From Idiomarina piscisalsi (lineage in GTDB: Bacteria; Pseudomonadota; Gammaproteobacteria; Enterobacterales; Alteromonadaceae): a stretch of 64,000 nt of DNA. Where the stretch lies: assembly GCF_003987095.1 (NCBI RefSeq), contig NZ_PIQA01000012.1:62001-126000 (forward strand). Reading direction: 5' to 3'. The notes under the pieces were generated by a model. That model did no database searches and was not told the origin of the DNA. It saw only the letters and a list, made by a program, of their open reading frames with translations. This document shows positions 6,503 to 16,179 of the stretch, piece by piece. Position numbers and translations under genes: made by a program. Numbering within the stretch: position 1 is the first letter of the stretch; the number at the start of each line of letters is the position of its first letter.

Positions 6503-7477
6503 CTAAGGGTTAATAAAACCAGTTTTAAGCAGGTAGAGGGTGTAAGCAATGTATAAAGCGATAAAAATAGCGCCATGAACACGGTTAATACGCCCCTGGC
6601 GAGCTTTACGTATACCAAAGCCCATTAATAGTAATGTCAGAATTGCCATGGCAACCCAGTCACGGCTTAGTACTAATGGCTCCAAAGAAATTGGCTTTAT
6701 CGCGCCGGCAATACCCACTACAGCCAAGGTATTAAACATATTTGAGCCAATCACATTCCCTAATGCCAGGTCATGTTCATTTTTGCGTGTTGCTGCAATA
6801 GCGGAAGCCAGTTCTGGTAAAGAAGTGCCAATGGCAACGACGGTCAAGCCAATAACAAGGTCACTGACACCTAATGCCGTTGCAATATTAACTGCTCCCC
6901 AAACCAGTGCTCTTGAGCTGACAATAAGCAGCAATAAGCCAACAATTAACCAAATAATAGCGGGCTTCATGGGGAGCGGGTGTGCGTCGAGCTCTTGAGT
7001 GTACTCAGCAGCGAGCGCGTCGTCACCGCTTTTCGAACCAACCCAGACGGACCAACCCATATAAGCAAAGAAAACCAATAGAAGAATAGCCGCTTCGAGA
7101 TGGGTAATTTCGTAATCCAGTAAGAAAATAGCGCTGAGGAGCGTGATACCAATAAGTACTGGCATTTCACGACGAATAACCACTGATTTCACGGCAATAG
7201 GCGCTAATACAGCGGTGATGCCCAGGACTAAAGCGATATTGGTTATGTTAGAGCCATAGGCGTTACCCAATGCTAGAGCAGGGTTGCCATCAATAGATGC
7301 AATGGCCGAGACAACCATTTCCGGAGCCGAAGTGCCAAATCCAATAATCACCATTCCGATAACTAACGGAGCCATGCCTAAATGACGAGCAACAGCAGCG
7401 GCTCCTTCAACGAACTTGTCAGCACTCCAAACCAGAACCGCCAAACCAATAATAACTGCAACTATTGATAACACCAT
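6503..7477 (-). CDS. Calcium/sodium antiporter, CaCA family (YrbG-like)
   Basis: A 324-residue membrane protein with about ten transmembrane segments in two inverted halves. Each half carries the family's alpha-repeat: GFGTSAPEMVVS at about residues 47-58 and AIGTSLPELASA near 217-228, with the essential Glu in each. GNAYGSNITNIAL and GNVIGSNMFNTLA are the matching Asn-rich segments. It exchanges Ca2+ (or another cation) for Na+ across the inner membrane, fitting with the Na+ economy implied by nqr. It stands alone on the minus strand between bfd and prpE. Confidence 0.93.
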   Translation of the reverse strand: MVLSIVAVIIGLAVLVWSADKFVEGAAAVARHLGMAPLVIGMVIIGFGTSAPEMVVSAIASIDGNPALALGNAYGSNITNIALVLGITAVLAPIAVKSVVIRREMPVLIGITLLSAIFLLDYEITHLEAAILLLVFFAYMGWSVWVGSKSGDDALAAEYTQELDAHPLPMKPAIIWLIVGLLLLIVSSRALVWGAVNIATALGVSDLVIGLTVVAIGTSLPELASAIAATRKNEHDLALGNVIGSNMFNTLAVVGIAGAIKPISLEPLVLSRDWVAMAILTLLLMGFGIRKARQGRINRVHGAIFIALYIAYTLYLLKTGFINP

Positions 7478-7520
7478 AAAAACTCACGCTTTATCCACTG
7501 AATAAACAATGGGCGCTAGT

Positions 7521-9395
7521 TTAACTCAGTGTTTGTTTTAAAGCATCAATACTTGTTGGGTCATCAATAGTTGATGGTACGGACACCTCATTGCCTTGTA
7601 CTAGCTGTCGAATAATCCGGCGCAAAATTTTGCCTGAGCGTGTTTTGGGTAAACGCGGCACAATGTGTAAGGTTTTCAGACAGGCAATAGCGCCAATTTT
7701 ATTGCGAACGAGCTGTATGAGCTCGTCCTGCAATTGCTCTTGAGTAATATCGACAGCGTTTTTCAGTATGACAAAACCGACCGGTAGCTCACCTTTAAGA
7801 TCGTCCGGTTGTCCAACAACAGCGCATTCGGCCACTGCGGCATGACTGGCCAGTATTTCTTCCATTTCGCCTGTTGAAAGTCGGTGACCGGCGACATTAA
7901 TAACATCATCCGTACGTCCCATAATGAAGACATAGCCGTCTTTGTCGATGTAGCCACCGTCGCCGCTGCAGTAGTACCCCGGGAAGGCTTTCAGGTAACT
8001 GTTGTGCAAACGTTCCTCGTCTTCCCAAACGGTTGTCAGGCAACCAGGGGGTAGGGGTAACCTGACACAAATGGCACCTTCTTCGCTGTTGTCGACCGAC
8101 TTGCCCAGAGGATCAAGTACCGATATTTCATAGCCGGGGACAGGAAATGTCGATGAGCCGGGTTTAACTTTAGCCGACTCAATGCCGACCGGGTTGGCGC
8201 ACATTGGCCAGCCGCTTTCTGTTTGCCACCAGTGATCGTAAACCGGTTTGTCGGTCAACTCTGTGGTCCACTCATAGGTGGCCGGGTCAAGGCGCTCGCC
8301 GGCCATATAAATTCGTTCTAATGAGCTAATATCGTACTTTTCCAAAAACTTGCCGTCGGGGTCTTCTTTTTTTATTGCCCGAAACGCGGTTGGTGCTGAG
8401 AATACCGCTTTGGCTTTGTACTGCTCGATAATTCGCCAAAAAGCTCCCGCGTCTGGCGTATTAACGGGCTTGCCTTCATACAGCACTGTGCTGCACCCAA
8501 AAATTAATGGACCGTAGACAATGTACGAGTGCCCGACAACCCAACCGACATCTGAAGCGGTAAAGAAGGTGTCTCCGGGGTTTAAGCCATACACATAGCT
8601 CATTGAGAAATTTAAAGCGGTTGCGTAACCGCCGTGGTCGCGTACCACCCCTTTCGGCTTACCGGTGGTTCCTGAGGTGTAGAGAATATACAGCGGGTGT
8701 GTTGAAGGTAAGGCAACTGGCTCTGCGGGTGCGGCTTTTTCGACGGCATCTTTCCAGTCGATATCCCCCTCATTGTTTAGCTCGGCGGTGCATTCCGGTC
8801 TTTGGTAAACAATGACTGAGCTGGGCTTGTGTGTTGCTTCCTCTATGGCTCTATCGACAATGGGCTTGTACTCAAGAACTTTGTTAACCTCGACACCGCA
8901 AGAAGCGGTGACAATAGCCTTGGGTTTAGCATCGTCGATTCGAACCGCCAACTCATGCGCAGCAAAGCCGCCAAACACAACAGAGTGAATAGCGCCAATG
9001 CGGGCACAGGCCAGCATGGCAATGGCAGCTTGTGGAATCATTGGCAAATAGATAACCACCCGGTCACCAACGTTGACCCCCTGAGCCTTTAAGGCGCCGG
9101 CAAAAGCCGCCACTTCTTCCCTAAGCTGGCTATAGGTGTAATGGTTTTGTGTATTGGTAACGGGAGAGTCGTAATACAGTGCTACCTGGTCACCACGACC
9201 TGCATTAATTTGTGCGTCTAACGCTAAATGACTGACATTTACTTTGCCGTCTGGAAACCAGTCAGCCATGCCGTTTTTGCGAACATTGGCTGCGGTTTTG
9301 GGTGGGGTAAACCAGTCTAGGCGACTGGCCTGTTCAAGCCAGAATCCTTCCGGGTCTTGCTGGGCTTCAGAATAAAGCTTCTTATAAGCTTGCAT
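7521..9395 (-). CDS. prpE: Propionyl-CoA synthetase PrpE (acyl-CoA synthetase)
   Basis: A 624-residue acetyl/propionyl-CoA synthetase-like enzyme of the ANL superfamily. The N-terminal ACS cap (YSEAQQDPEGFW) is followed by the P-loop YTSGTTGKPKGVVRDHGG, the motif HWWQTESGWP and the YCSGDGG region. The C-terminal PKTRSGKILRR has catalytic K589, which is acetylated in related enzymes. The H-W-W-Q-T-E pocket and VRDHGG are typical of PrpE rather than Acs. It forms propionyl-CoA from propionate, ATP and CoA. No prpBCD methylcitrate genes are in the window, so it is a detached copy. Confidence 0.9.
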   Translation of the reverse strand: MQAYKKLYSEAQQDPEGFWLEQASRLDWFTPPKTAANVRKNGMADWFPDGKVNVSHLALDAQINAGRGDQVALYYDSPVTNTQNHYTYSQLREEVAAFAGALKAQGVNVGDRVVIYLPMIPQAAIAMLACARIGAIHSVVFGGFAAHELAVRIDDAKPKAIVTASCGVEVNKVLEYKPIVDRAIEEATHKPSSVIVYQRPECTAELNNEGDIDWKDAVEKAAPAEPVALPSTHPLYILYTSGTTGKPKGVVRDHGGYATALNFSMSYVYGLNPGDTFFTASDVGWVVGHSYIVYGPLIFGCSTVLYEGKPVNTPDAGAFWRIIEQYKAKAVFSAPTAFRAIKKEDPDGKFLEKYDISSLERIYMAGERLDPATYEWTTELTDKPVYDHWWQTESGWPMCANPVGIESAKVKPGSSTFPVPGYEISVLDPLGKSVDNSEEGAICVRLPLPPGCLTTVWEDEERLHNSYLKAFPGYYCSGDGGYIDKDGYVFIMGRTDDVINVAGHRLSTGEMEEILASHAAVAECAVVGQPDDLKGELPVGFVILKNAVDITQEQLQDELIQLVRNKIGAIACLKTLHIVPRLPKTRSGKILRRIIRQLVQGNEVSVPSTIDDPTSIDALKQTLS

Positions 9396-9497
9396 AGCAA
9401 TGTCCTTACTTCTTAAATACTGATGCTTTCAAGCTTATTCTGTTACCCGCAATTTCCCATTCGACTTAGGTCTAACTAAGGTGACTTTTACAGATTT

Positions 9498-10439
9498 TTA
9501 CCAAAATCGGAGCCTTCGCAGCAGTAAGAACTCGACAACGGCAATGACAATCAGGGCGACACAAAAAATGAGGAAAGCATCCTCACTTTCCACTCCAGGC
9601 ATACCGCCAATATTGATGCCGAAAACCCCCGTCAGGAAACTTAACGGTAGGAAAACACCGGCAATAACTGACAGCCAGTACGTGTTTCGATTCATTTTTT
9701 CGGCTATGGCTTGCTGTATTTGCTCACGCTGCATCCAAATCTGTTCAAGCATTAAGTCAATTTGTTCGAACAGTCGTTGGGTAGTATCGCGCTCATTAAT
9801 AAGCCACTGATGCAGCTCACCTGGCATAATGCGTTCGGCTTCCGTAGTGAGCTTTTCTAACGCTGCTAATTGCGGGCGTATGAAACGGTTTAAACGCAAC
9901 AAACGACGGTGCAGCGACGTTAACTGAAGTTGCAAAGACGCAGTGTCGTCGAAACCTTGCCCTTCAATTTTCTCAATAGCGTCTTCAGCATTTGACACAA
10001 CGTCTTCGACTTTTAGATTAATTTGCTCAATAAGGCTGACAATAAAGTCGTGTAAAGAATCCGGGCCGGATTGATGTTTAAGCTGATCGCGCAAATGCGC
10101 AATGGCATTGAATGGGCGCTTTCTAAAGGTATAGAGCGCGCCTTTGTAATAGAGCAGGCGTAGGCTCAGCATATCTTCTGGCTGCTCGCCGCTAGCCAGA
10201 TTAACTCCGCGTAGTAGCAGAATAAAGCCATCGGGTAAGCGCTGAAAACGAGGGCGGGTGTCTTCTTCCAGTACAGCGTCAATGAGAGGCTCCGGAATAC
10301 CGGCCTGAGTAAGCCAATCACTAAGCCCTTCAGCGTCTCGTTGAAAATGAAACCAGCAATTCGGCTGATGAGTCTGTGGCGATGCGCAGGCTTTGGCGGG
10401 ACTTGTTGAAAAGTCCCAGCTATCAATAAGAAAGTCCAT
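9498..10439 (-). CDS. CorA/ZntB-family divalent cation transporter
   Basis: A 313-residue 2-TM-GxN family protein: a soluble N-terminal alpha/beta domain, long helical stalk (about 140-245) and two C-terminal transmembrane helices. The pore loop reads FGINIGGMPG, so the CorA signature Gly-Met-Asn is Gly-Ile-Asn here. The following GG-MPG is typical of ZntB-like members, which move Zn2+ rather than Mg2+. A GAGGTT ribosome binding site precedes it and it begins 12 bases after fbpC ends, so it is probably the last gene of the fbp transcript. Direction of transport and ion are not decided by the sequence. Confidence 0.88.
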   Translation of the reverse strand: MDFLIDSWDFSTSPAKACASPQTHQPNCWFHFQRDAEGLSDWLTQAGIPEPLIDAVLEEDTRPRFQRLPDGFILLLRGVNLASGEQPEDMLSLRLLYYKGALYTFRKRPFNAIAHLRDQLKHQSGPDSLHDFIVSLIEQINLKVEDVVSNAEDAIEKIEGQGFDDTASLQLQLTSLHRRLLRLNRFIRPQLAALEKLTTEAERIMPGELHQWLINERDTTQRLFEQIDLMLEQIWMQREQIQQAIAEKMNRNTYWLSVIAGVFLPLSFLTGVFGINIGGMPGVESEDAFLIFCVALIVIAVVEFLLLRRLRFW

Positions 10440-10451
10440 TTGAACCTCGTT

Positions 10452-11510
10452 TTAGTCGGGTAACTCACACAATGATGCGTCAAAAACCACTAAATGGTCA
10501 AAGTCTACGTCTATTCCTACGGTTGCGCCATCTTTGAGAGGTTGGTGTGAAGGACCTACGGCAAGCACACGACTTGTATCTGACAGCTCGAGTGTATAAA
10601 GGTAGTGCGAGCCACGAAAACCTTTACCAACGACAATAGCTTTCATAGCACTGTCTTTATTCAGAACAATATCGTCCGGACGAACTAAGAAGTTCACTTG
10701 CATATTAGGGTGGTTTTTAATGTCGTCGTGCTCGATAACACCAAAAGCGCTGTGCAGCTTATGCTCTTTCACTTCGCCTTGCAGTAAAACACCGCGGCCA
10801 ATAAAGTCAGCAACCAGCTCGTGTGTAGGTTCGTGATATAACTCATACGGTGTTTCCCACTGTAAGAGTTGACCTGAGTACATAACGCCGGCTTTATCAG
10901 CCATAGCAAAGGCTTCTTGTTGATCATGAGTGACTAACAGTGCCGTTATGTTCTCTTCTTTTAATAAGTGACGAACGTCGTGCGCCAGAATTTCACGTAA
11001 TTCGGCGTCCAGGCTGGAAAATGGTTCGTCCAGAAGCATTAATTGAGGCCGTGGTGCTAATGCTCTGGCCAGAGCGATACGTTGTTGCTGTCCACCTGAA
11101 AGTTCATGAGGATAACGCTTCTGGTAACCGTTAAGATCGATACGCAGGAGCAACTCTTTAACGCGTTGCTCTTGCTCCGACTGGCTCCAGTCTTCAATGC
11201 CAAAGCGAATATTTTGCTCAACGGTTAAGTGAGGAAACAGTGAAAAGTCTTGAAACATCATGCCGATATTCCGCTTTTCTGTCGCTAATTGCATTGAACT
11301 GCTGGAAACGACTTTGTCGTGCAGTGATATTTTTCCGGACGACACAGGATTAAAGCCGGCAATGGCACGCAGCAACGTGGTTTTCCCACAACCACTAGGA
11401 CCTAGTAGGCAGCCAATATCGCCGGGCGCAAGAGATAAACTGAGCTGATCAACAATGCGGTTGCCAGAAAGCTCGATACTGACCGATTCGAGATTCAGTA
11501 AAGTACTCAT
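10452..11510 (-). CDS. fbpC: Ferric iron ABC transporter ATP-binding protein
   Basis: A 352-residue ABC ATPase. Walker A is GPSGCGKTTLL near residue 38, Q-loop MMFQDFSLF, signature LSGGQQQR and Walker B LMLLDEPFSSLD, with switch His in LLVTHDQQEA. After residue ~240 there is a TOBE-like regulatory domain, as in the Fbp/Sfu group. It energises Fe(III) import through the membrane subunit encoded immediately upstream; the permease stop and this ATG are adjacent without a gap. Upstream of the operon lies a Fur box, supporting an iron role over sulfate or putrescine. Confidence 0.93.
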   Translation of the reverse strand: MSTLLNLESVSIELSGNRIVDQLSLSLAPGDIGCLLGPSGCGKTTLLRAIAGFNPVSSGKISLHDKVVSSSSMQLATEKRNIGMMFQDFSLFPHLTVEQNIRFGIEDWSQSEQEQRVKELLLRIDLNGYQKRYPHELSGGQQQRIALARALAPRPQLMLLDEPFSSLDAELREILAHDVRHLLKEENITALLVTHDQQEAFAMADKAGVMYSGQLLQWETPYELYHEPTHELVADFIGRGVLLQGEVKEHKLHSAFGVIEHDDIKNHPNMQVNFLVRPDDIVLNKDSAMKAIVVGKGFRGSHYLYTLELSDTSRVLAVGPSHQPLKDGATVGIDVDFDHLVVFDASLCELPD

Positions 11511-13148
11511 TTAATCTCCTGTTTTAATGGATTTATTACGTAGCGCCCGGGACAGCATCATAACTGGAATAAGCCCAACCGCAACTATCATTAATGCAGG
11601 TGGGCCTGCGTCGGCTAGGCGCTCGTCAGAAGCCATTTCAAATGCGCGAACGGCCAGCGTGTTGAAATCAAAAGGCCGTAACACTAATGTTGCCGGCAGC
11701 TCTTTCATGACATCGACCAGGACTAAGATTAACGCAGCCAGTAGTGGGCTTTTTAACAGAGGCAAATGCACTTTCCATAAAATACGGCGGCCACTTGCCC
11801 CCAGGGTGCGGGCGCTGTCGTCCATTTGCGGAGTAATCTGCTCAAGCCCTGAGCTTACCGTTTGTAGCGATACCGACAGGAAACGAACGCTATAGGCGAA
11901 TAGCAGAGCAATGACTGTCCCTGAAAATATCAGTCCTGGGTTCATACCAAAGAGCCACTTGCTGGCTGCTATAAGTTGATGATCGAACCAGGCCAGCGGC
12001 GACAGCAGACCAACCGCAATAACAATCCCCGGAATAGCGTAGCCCATTCCTGCCAGCGTAATAGCGGCGCGTAAAGGGCGAGTTGGGTGGCGACGGCGAC
12101 CATAGGCCAACCACAACGCCAGTAAAACGGTAATGCATGCGGCTAATAGGCCTAACCATAGCGTATTGCCGGTTAACACCCAGAAGGAAGATTCGAGCCA
12201 TACATCGGATTTTTCTACTGACCACCAAAGCAGTTGCGAGGCAGGAATGAGAAAGCCTAAAACAACAGGTAACCAACAGGTAAAGGAAGCCAGTCCTGCC
12301 CGCCAGCCTTTTAGTGGACGTCGTTGTGGTGTGCGGTTTGACGAGCGCTGTTGGTAAAAGCGGGCTCTGCGGCGCGAATAGCGCTCAACCATGATTAATA
12401 CAATGACGAATATCAGTAGCAGGGCAGATAACTGCAATGCACCCTGGGCGTCGCCAATGCCATACCAGGTCCTGAAAATACCGGTGGTAAAAACAGTAAC
12501 ACCGAAGTATTCCATGGTGCCGTAGTCGGCCAGTGTTTCCATTAATGCCAATGTGACGCCGGTGGCAATGGCAGGGCGGGCTAATGGCATTGCAACTCGC
12601 CAGAAGCTTTTTAGTGAGCCCGCCCCCAGCGTTCGTGCGCTTTCAAAAGCCGCCGTCGACTGCTGCATAAAGGCTGCACGGGTAATTAAATAAACATAAG
12701 GGTATAAAACGACACACAAAACAAATACGGCACCGCCCAAACTACGAATATTCGGGAACCAGTAATCGCCAATGGATACGTTGAATAGATCGCGAATGAG
12801 TTGCTGCACAGGTCCAGCATAGTCAAGCAAGCCAGTGTAGGTGTAGGCGGTTATGTAAGCGGGCATGGCCAGTGGCAACAGCAAGCCCCAGCTTAAATAT
12901 CGCCAACCGGGAAAGTCGTACTGACTGATGCACCAGGCGGTACTGACACCCAACACAGTAACGCCCAGACCAACGCAAACCAGTAAAATAAGAGAGTGGT
13001 TAATGTATTCAGGAATAACCGTTTGCCAGAGATGAGCAAGGATGTCCCATTGCGGGTTTAATAAGGATAGGGCCACCACAATAAGTGGCAGCCCTATTAA
13101 TACCGCCACGGCAAAAAGTAACAGCGTGCCACGGCTCATGCAGTACAC
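11511..13148 (-). CDS. fbpB: Ferric iron ABC transporter permease
   Basis: A 545-residue inner-membrane permease that is a fusion of two binding-protein-dependent permease modules, each of about six helices. Coupling EAA-type loops are seen as ESARTLGAGSLKSFWRVAMPLARPA (first half, about residue 170) and DSARTLGASGRRILWKVHLPLLKS (second half, about 440). A single duplicated permease is the usual FbpB arrangement. It lies between fbpA and fbpC, 12 bases after the former. It forms the channel for Fe(III) released by FbpA. Confidence 0.93.
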   Translation of the reverse strand: MYCMSRGTLLLFAVAVLIGLPLIVVALSLLNPQWDILAHLWQTVIPEYINHSLILLVCVGLGVTVLGVSTAWCISQYDFPGWRYLSWGLLLPLAMPAYITAYTYTGLLDYAGPVQQLIRDLFNVSIGDYWFPNIRSLGGAVFVLCVVLYPYVYLITRAAFMQQSTAAFESARTLGAGSLKSFWRVAMPLARPAIATGVTLALMETLADYGTMEYFGVTVFTTGIFRTWYGIGDAQGALQLSALLLIFVIVLIMVERYSRRRARFYQQRSSNRTPQRRPLKGWRAGLASFTCWLPVVLGFLIPASQLLWWSVEKSDVWLESSFWVLTGNTLWLGLLAACITVLLALWLAYGRRRHPTRPLRAAITLAGMGYAIPGIVIAVGLLSPLAWFDHQLIAASKWLFGMNPGLIFSGTVIALLFAYSVRFLSVSLQTVSSGLEQITPQMDDSARTLGASGRRILWKVHLPLLKSPLLAALILVLVDVMKELPATLVLRPFDFNTLAVRAFEMASDERLADAGPPALMIVAVGLIPVMMLSRALRNKSIKTGD

Positions 13149-13160
13149 TCCATGTTTAAA

Positions 13161-14186
13161 TTAACGCCAGCCGGCACGGTTCATTAAACGTACGGCCTCA
13201 CCGTTGTTCTCACCCAGAACGTCCATTGAAATGTCGTCCTGCTTGAACTCACCCCACTGTTGAAGTGTTTCACTCCACTCAACACCGTCTCGTACGGGGT
13301 ATTCGTAATTGGCTTGAGCATACCATTTCTGAGATTCCTCAGAGACTAAAAACTCGATAAGTTTTTGAGCTTCGTCAATATTTTTGGCGTGCTTGGTAAT
13401 ACCGATACCAGACACATTAACGTGAGTGCCCTGAGCATCTTGAGCAGGCCAGAAAATTTTCACTTTCTGCGCAGCTTCGCGCTCGTCCGCGTCGTCTGAG
13501 TTCAGCATGTGGCCAAAGTAGTAAGTGTTTGCAATAGCGACGTCACAAACGCCGTAAGCCACACCTTTAATTTGGTCTCTGTCGCCGCCTACCGGTTTAC
13601 GAGCAAAGTTTGAAACAAAGTCTTCAGCCCATGTTTGTGTTTTCTCTTCACCATGATGTTCAATGAGTGCGGCAACAAGTGACTGGTTATATAGGTTGTT
13701 TGAAGAGCGGATACAAATACGGTCGTTCCACTGCTCTTCGGCAAGGCTTAAATAAGATTCAAGTTGTTCTGGGTCTACTCGATCTGGTGAGTAAAAAATA
13801 GGGCGAGCGCGTAAGCTTAGACCAAACCAAAGGTTGTCTTTTGAGCGAAAGTGTTCCGGTACCGCAGACTCAACTAGTTTTGAGTTTAAAGGCTGGAATG
13901 CATCCGCTTCAACGGCACGGTATAACGCACCAGCATCAACGGTTAAGAATAAGTCAGCGGGGGTGTTTTCGCCTTCTGAGCCTAAACGAGCCAATAACGC
14001 ATCGGCTTTACCCGTTAAAAGGTTGACTTCAATACCGGTTTTCTCCGTGAATTGCTCTAAAACAGGTTTGATTAGGGCTTCTTTACGTGCTGAGTAAATG
14101 TTGACTTCAGCAGCGGCGCTAGTGAATGACACCAGTGTCGCAGAAGTCGCAGCAATAACCGTGAGTAAGCGATTTAACTTGCGCAT
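13161..14186 (-). CDS. fbpA: Periplasmic Fe(III)-binding protein FbpA
   Basis: A 341-residue solute-binding protein with a signal peptide ending near TSAAAEVNIYSARKE. EVNIYSARKE is the start of the mature FbpA/FutA fold, and the vicinal tyrosines in ANTYYFGH (about residue 222) are the phenolate ligands for ferric iron in this family. It delivers Fe(III) in the periplasm to the FbpB permease. It is the first gene of the minus-strand operon and is preceded by a Fur-like operator about 60 bases upstream. Confidence 0.94.
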   Translation of the reverse strand: MRKLNRLLTVIAATSATLVSFTSAAAEVNIYSARKEALIKPVLEQFTEKTGIEVNLLTGKADALLARLGSEGENTPADLFLTVDAGALYRAVEADAFQPLNSKLVESAVPEHFRSKDNLWFGLSLRARPIFYSPDRVDPEQLESYLSLAEEQWNDRICIRSSNNLYNQSLVAALIEHHGEEKTQTWAEDFVSNFARKPVGGDRDQIKGVAYGVCDVAIANTYYFGHMLNSDDADEREAAQKVKIFWPAQDAQGTHVNVSGIGITKHAKNIDEAQKLIEFLVSEESQKWYAQANYEYPVRDGVEWSETLQQWGEFKQDDISMDVLGENNGEAVRLMNRAGWR

Positions 14187-14246
14187 ATCCTTTTGACCTC
14201 TATACGAACGTTCGATGAATTTCGCTCGATTATATCAGAACAGATG

Positions 14247-14265
14247 AATAATGATAGCCATTCTC
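14247..14265. promoter_or_regulatory. Fur box upstream of fbpABC
   Basis: AATAATGATAGCCATTCTC matches 15 of 19 positions of the consensus GATAATGATAATCATTATC. It lies 61-79 bases before the fbpA start on the opposite strand and in the shared region with the antiporter gene. Iron-bound Fur would repress fbpA transcription. Confidence 0.8.
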
Positions 14266-14358
14266 ATTTGAAATGTGTCATCCAAATTTTCAATTTGCGG
14301 GTAGTCAATAACTTAGCTTCTGCTATTCTAAAAACGACTGTCTATATGCGGAGAATCT

Positions 14359-16179
14359 ATGTCGGAATTATCATTGTTAGCGTTAATTGGTGTGCTGTCC
14401 ATTAGCTGCCAATGGTTGGCTTGGCGAATTAAACTGCCAGCCATATTGCCGCTGCTTATCTGCGGCTTGGTACTTGGGCCAACATTAGGGTTGCTAGACC
14501 CTGATGCGTTATTCGATGATTTGTTGTTTCCTTTTGTGTCCTTAGCCGTTGCTGTCATTCTGTTTGAAGGCAGTCTAACGCTAAAGTTTGAGGAAATAAG
14601 AGGGCACGGACGAATGGTGACCAATCTGGTCAGCGTTGGTATGTTAGTGACCTTTTTGGTTATTGCCGTTCTTACCCATTTTATAATGGGGTACGGCTGG
14701 GAAATATCCGCGTTGTTTGGAGCGTTGGTTGTTGTGACAGGGCCTACTGTTATTCAACCAATGATACGTTCCATTCGCCCTATAAATAAGCTTGCGAACA
14801 TTCTCCGCTGGGAAGGCATTATTATTGACCCATTGGGCGCATTGCTCGCAGTTCTGGTTTATGAATTCATTATTGCCAGTCAGGACGTTGCGTTTTTACA
14901 TGCACTGCAAGCGTTTGCCACAACGGTAGCTATTGGCTTTGCTTTAGGTTGGGGGGCCGCGCGTTTACTTGGGCTGGCTTTAGGTCGTGGCTGGTTTCCG
15001 CATTATCTGCAAAACGTTGCGACTTTAACCATAGTGTTGGGTGTATTTGCGTTGTCGAACGCTATTCAGCATGAATCAGGTTTGTTAACGGTGACTGTCA
15101 TGGGCATGGTTATGGCAAATACCCGCAACCTGAACATGGAAGAAATATTGGAGTTCAAAGAAACACTGAGTGTACTCCTTATTTCTGCGCTCTTTATTAT
15201 TCTGGCTGCTCGTCTCGACTTTGCTGAATTCGATGCTCTGGGTATGCCGGCAGTCATTCTTATCGCAATTATCTTGTTCGCCGTGCGCCCTTTAGCGGTT
15301 TGGCTGTCTGCTATAGGTACAGAGCTTAGGTTTAAAGATAAGTTATTACTGTCCTGGATTGCTCCGCGCGGTATTGTTGCGGCCGCGGTTTCAGCGTTAT
15401 TCGCATTAAAAATGGAAGAGTCCGGTTGGGAAGAGGCTGCGGCCATCGTACCGTTGGTCTTTGTGGTTATTATGACTACGGTGGTTCTGCAGAGCTTAAC
15501 GGCTAAACCGCTTGCGAGAATGTTAGGGCTTCTGGAGCCGGCGGCAAAAGGCTTCTTGATCTTCGGGGCTAACCAAATGACGCGGGCCGTCGGTAAAGCC
15601 TTGCAGGAAAGTGGCGTGAATGTGCGCCTTGCTGATACCAACTGGGAAAATATTAAGCTGGCGCGTATGGATAACCTGCCGGTATATTTCGGAAACCCAG
15701 CCTCTGAGCATGCGTCCAATAATATCGATTTAACAGGCCTTGGCCGCTTGCTGGTGATGTCGCCCTATAAACAGTTAAACCCGCTAGTTTCGATGTATTA
15801 TCAGGACTGGTTTGGTTCCAGAAAAGTGCATGGGCTAAATGGCGGTGAGCAGGACTATCGGGCAAGTCACCAGCTGACGGAAAGCTACCGTAAGACGCTG
15901 AACTTATTCGGTGAAAGTGTGACTTACTCGAAGTTAGCGAGCCTTCACTTTCAGGGGGCTAAAATTAAGTCGACACCTATTACTGACAGCTTCAGCTTTG
16001 CGGATTATCAGCAAAAATACGGCACACGAGCACTGCCAATGTTTGCAATTGATGAAGCAGAGAAATTGCATATTTTCACGACTGAGCGTGAGTTAATACC
16101 GCAACCAGGCTGGACGGTTATAGCGATGATCTCTACGGAAAGCGATGAGTCAGAAAGTGAGAAACCTAACGCCAACTGA
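14359..16179 (+). CDS. CPA1-type Na+/H+ antiporter with C-terminal nucleotide-binding-like domain
   Basis: A 606-residue protein. Residues 1-390 form about 12 transmembrane helices of the cation:proton antiporter-1 family. The expected Asp-bearing segment is seen at WEGIIIDPLGALLAVL near residue 153, and SWIAPRGIVAAAVSALF near 330 is a conserved family segment. From about 395 a soluble domain begins with FLIFGANQMTRAVGKAL, a TrkA-N/RCK-like Rossmann strand and turn, so activity may respond to a nucleotide or ion. A GGAGA ribosome binding site lies 5 bases before the ATG. It probably exchanges Na+ or K+ for protons. Its last 35 bases overlap pqiA, suggesting one transcript. Confidence 0.92.
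   Translation: MSELSLLALIGVLSISCQWLAWRIKLPAILPLLICGLVLGPTLGLLDPDALFDDLLFPFVSLAVAVILFEGSLTLKFEEIRGHGRMVTNLVSVGMLVTFLVIAVLTHFIMGYGWEISALFGALVVVTGPTVIQPMIRSIRPINKLANILRWEGIIIDPLGALLAVLVYEFIIASQDVAFLHALQAFATTVAIGFALGWGAARLLGLALGRGWFPHYLQNVATLTIVLGVFALSNAIQHESGLLTVTVMGMVMANTRNLNMEEILEFKETLSVLLISALFIILAARLDFAEFDALGMPAVILIAIILFAVRPLAVWLSAIGTELRFKDKLLLSWIAPRGIVAAAVSALFALKMEESGWEEAAAIVPLVFVVIMTTVVLQSLTAKPLARMLGLLEPAAKGFLIFGANQMTRAVGKALQESGVNVRLADTNWENIKLARMDNLPVYFGNPASEHASNNIDLTGLGRLLVMSPYKQLNPLVSMYYQDWFGSRKVHGLNGGEQDYRASHQLTESYRKTLNLFGESVTYSKLASLHFQGAKIKSTPITDSFSFADYQQKYGTRALPMFAIDEAEKLHIFTTERELIPQPGWTVIAMISTESDESESEKPNAN

Noticed and set aside
15066..15719. 217-codon minus-strand frame inside the CPA1 antiporter gene
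   Set aside because: It overlaps a well-conserved transporter on the other strand, has low-complexity Ser/Ala/Thr composition and no start signals.
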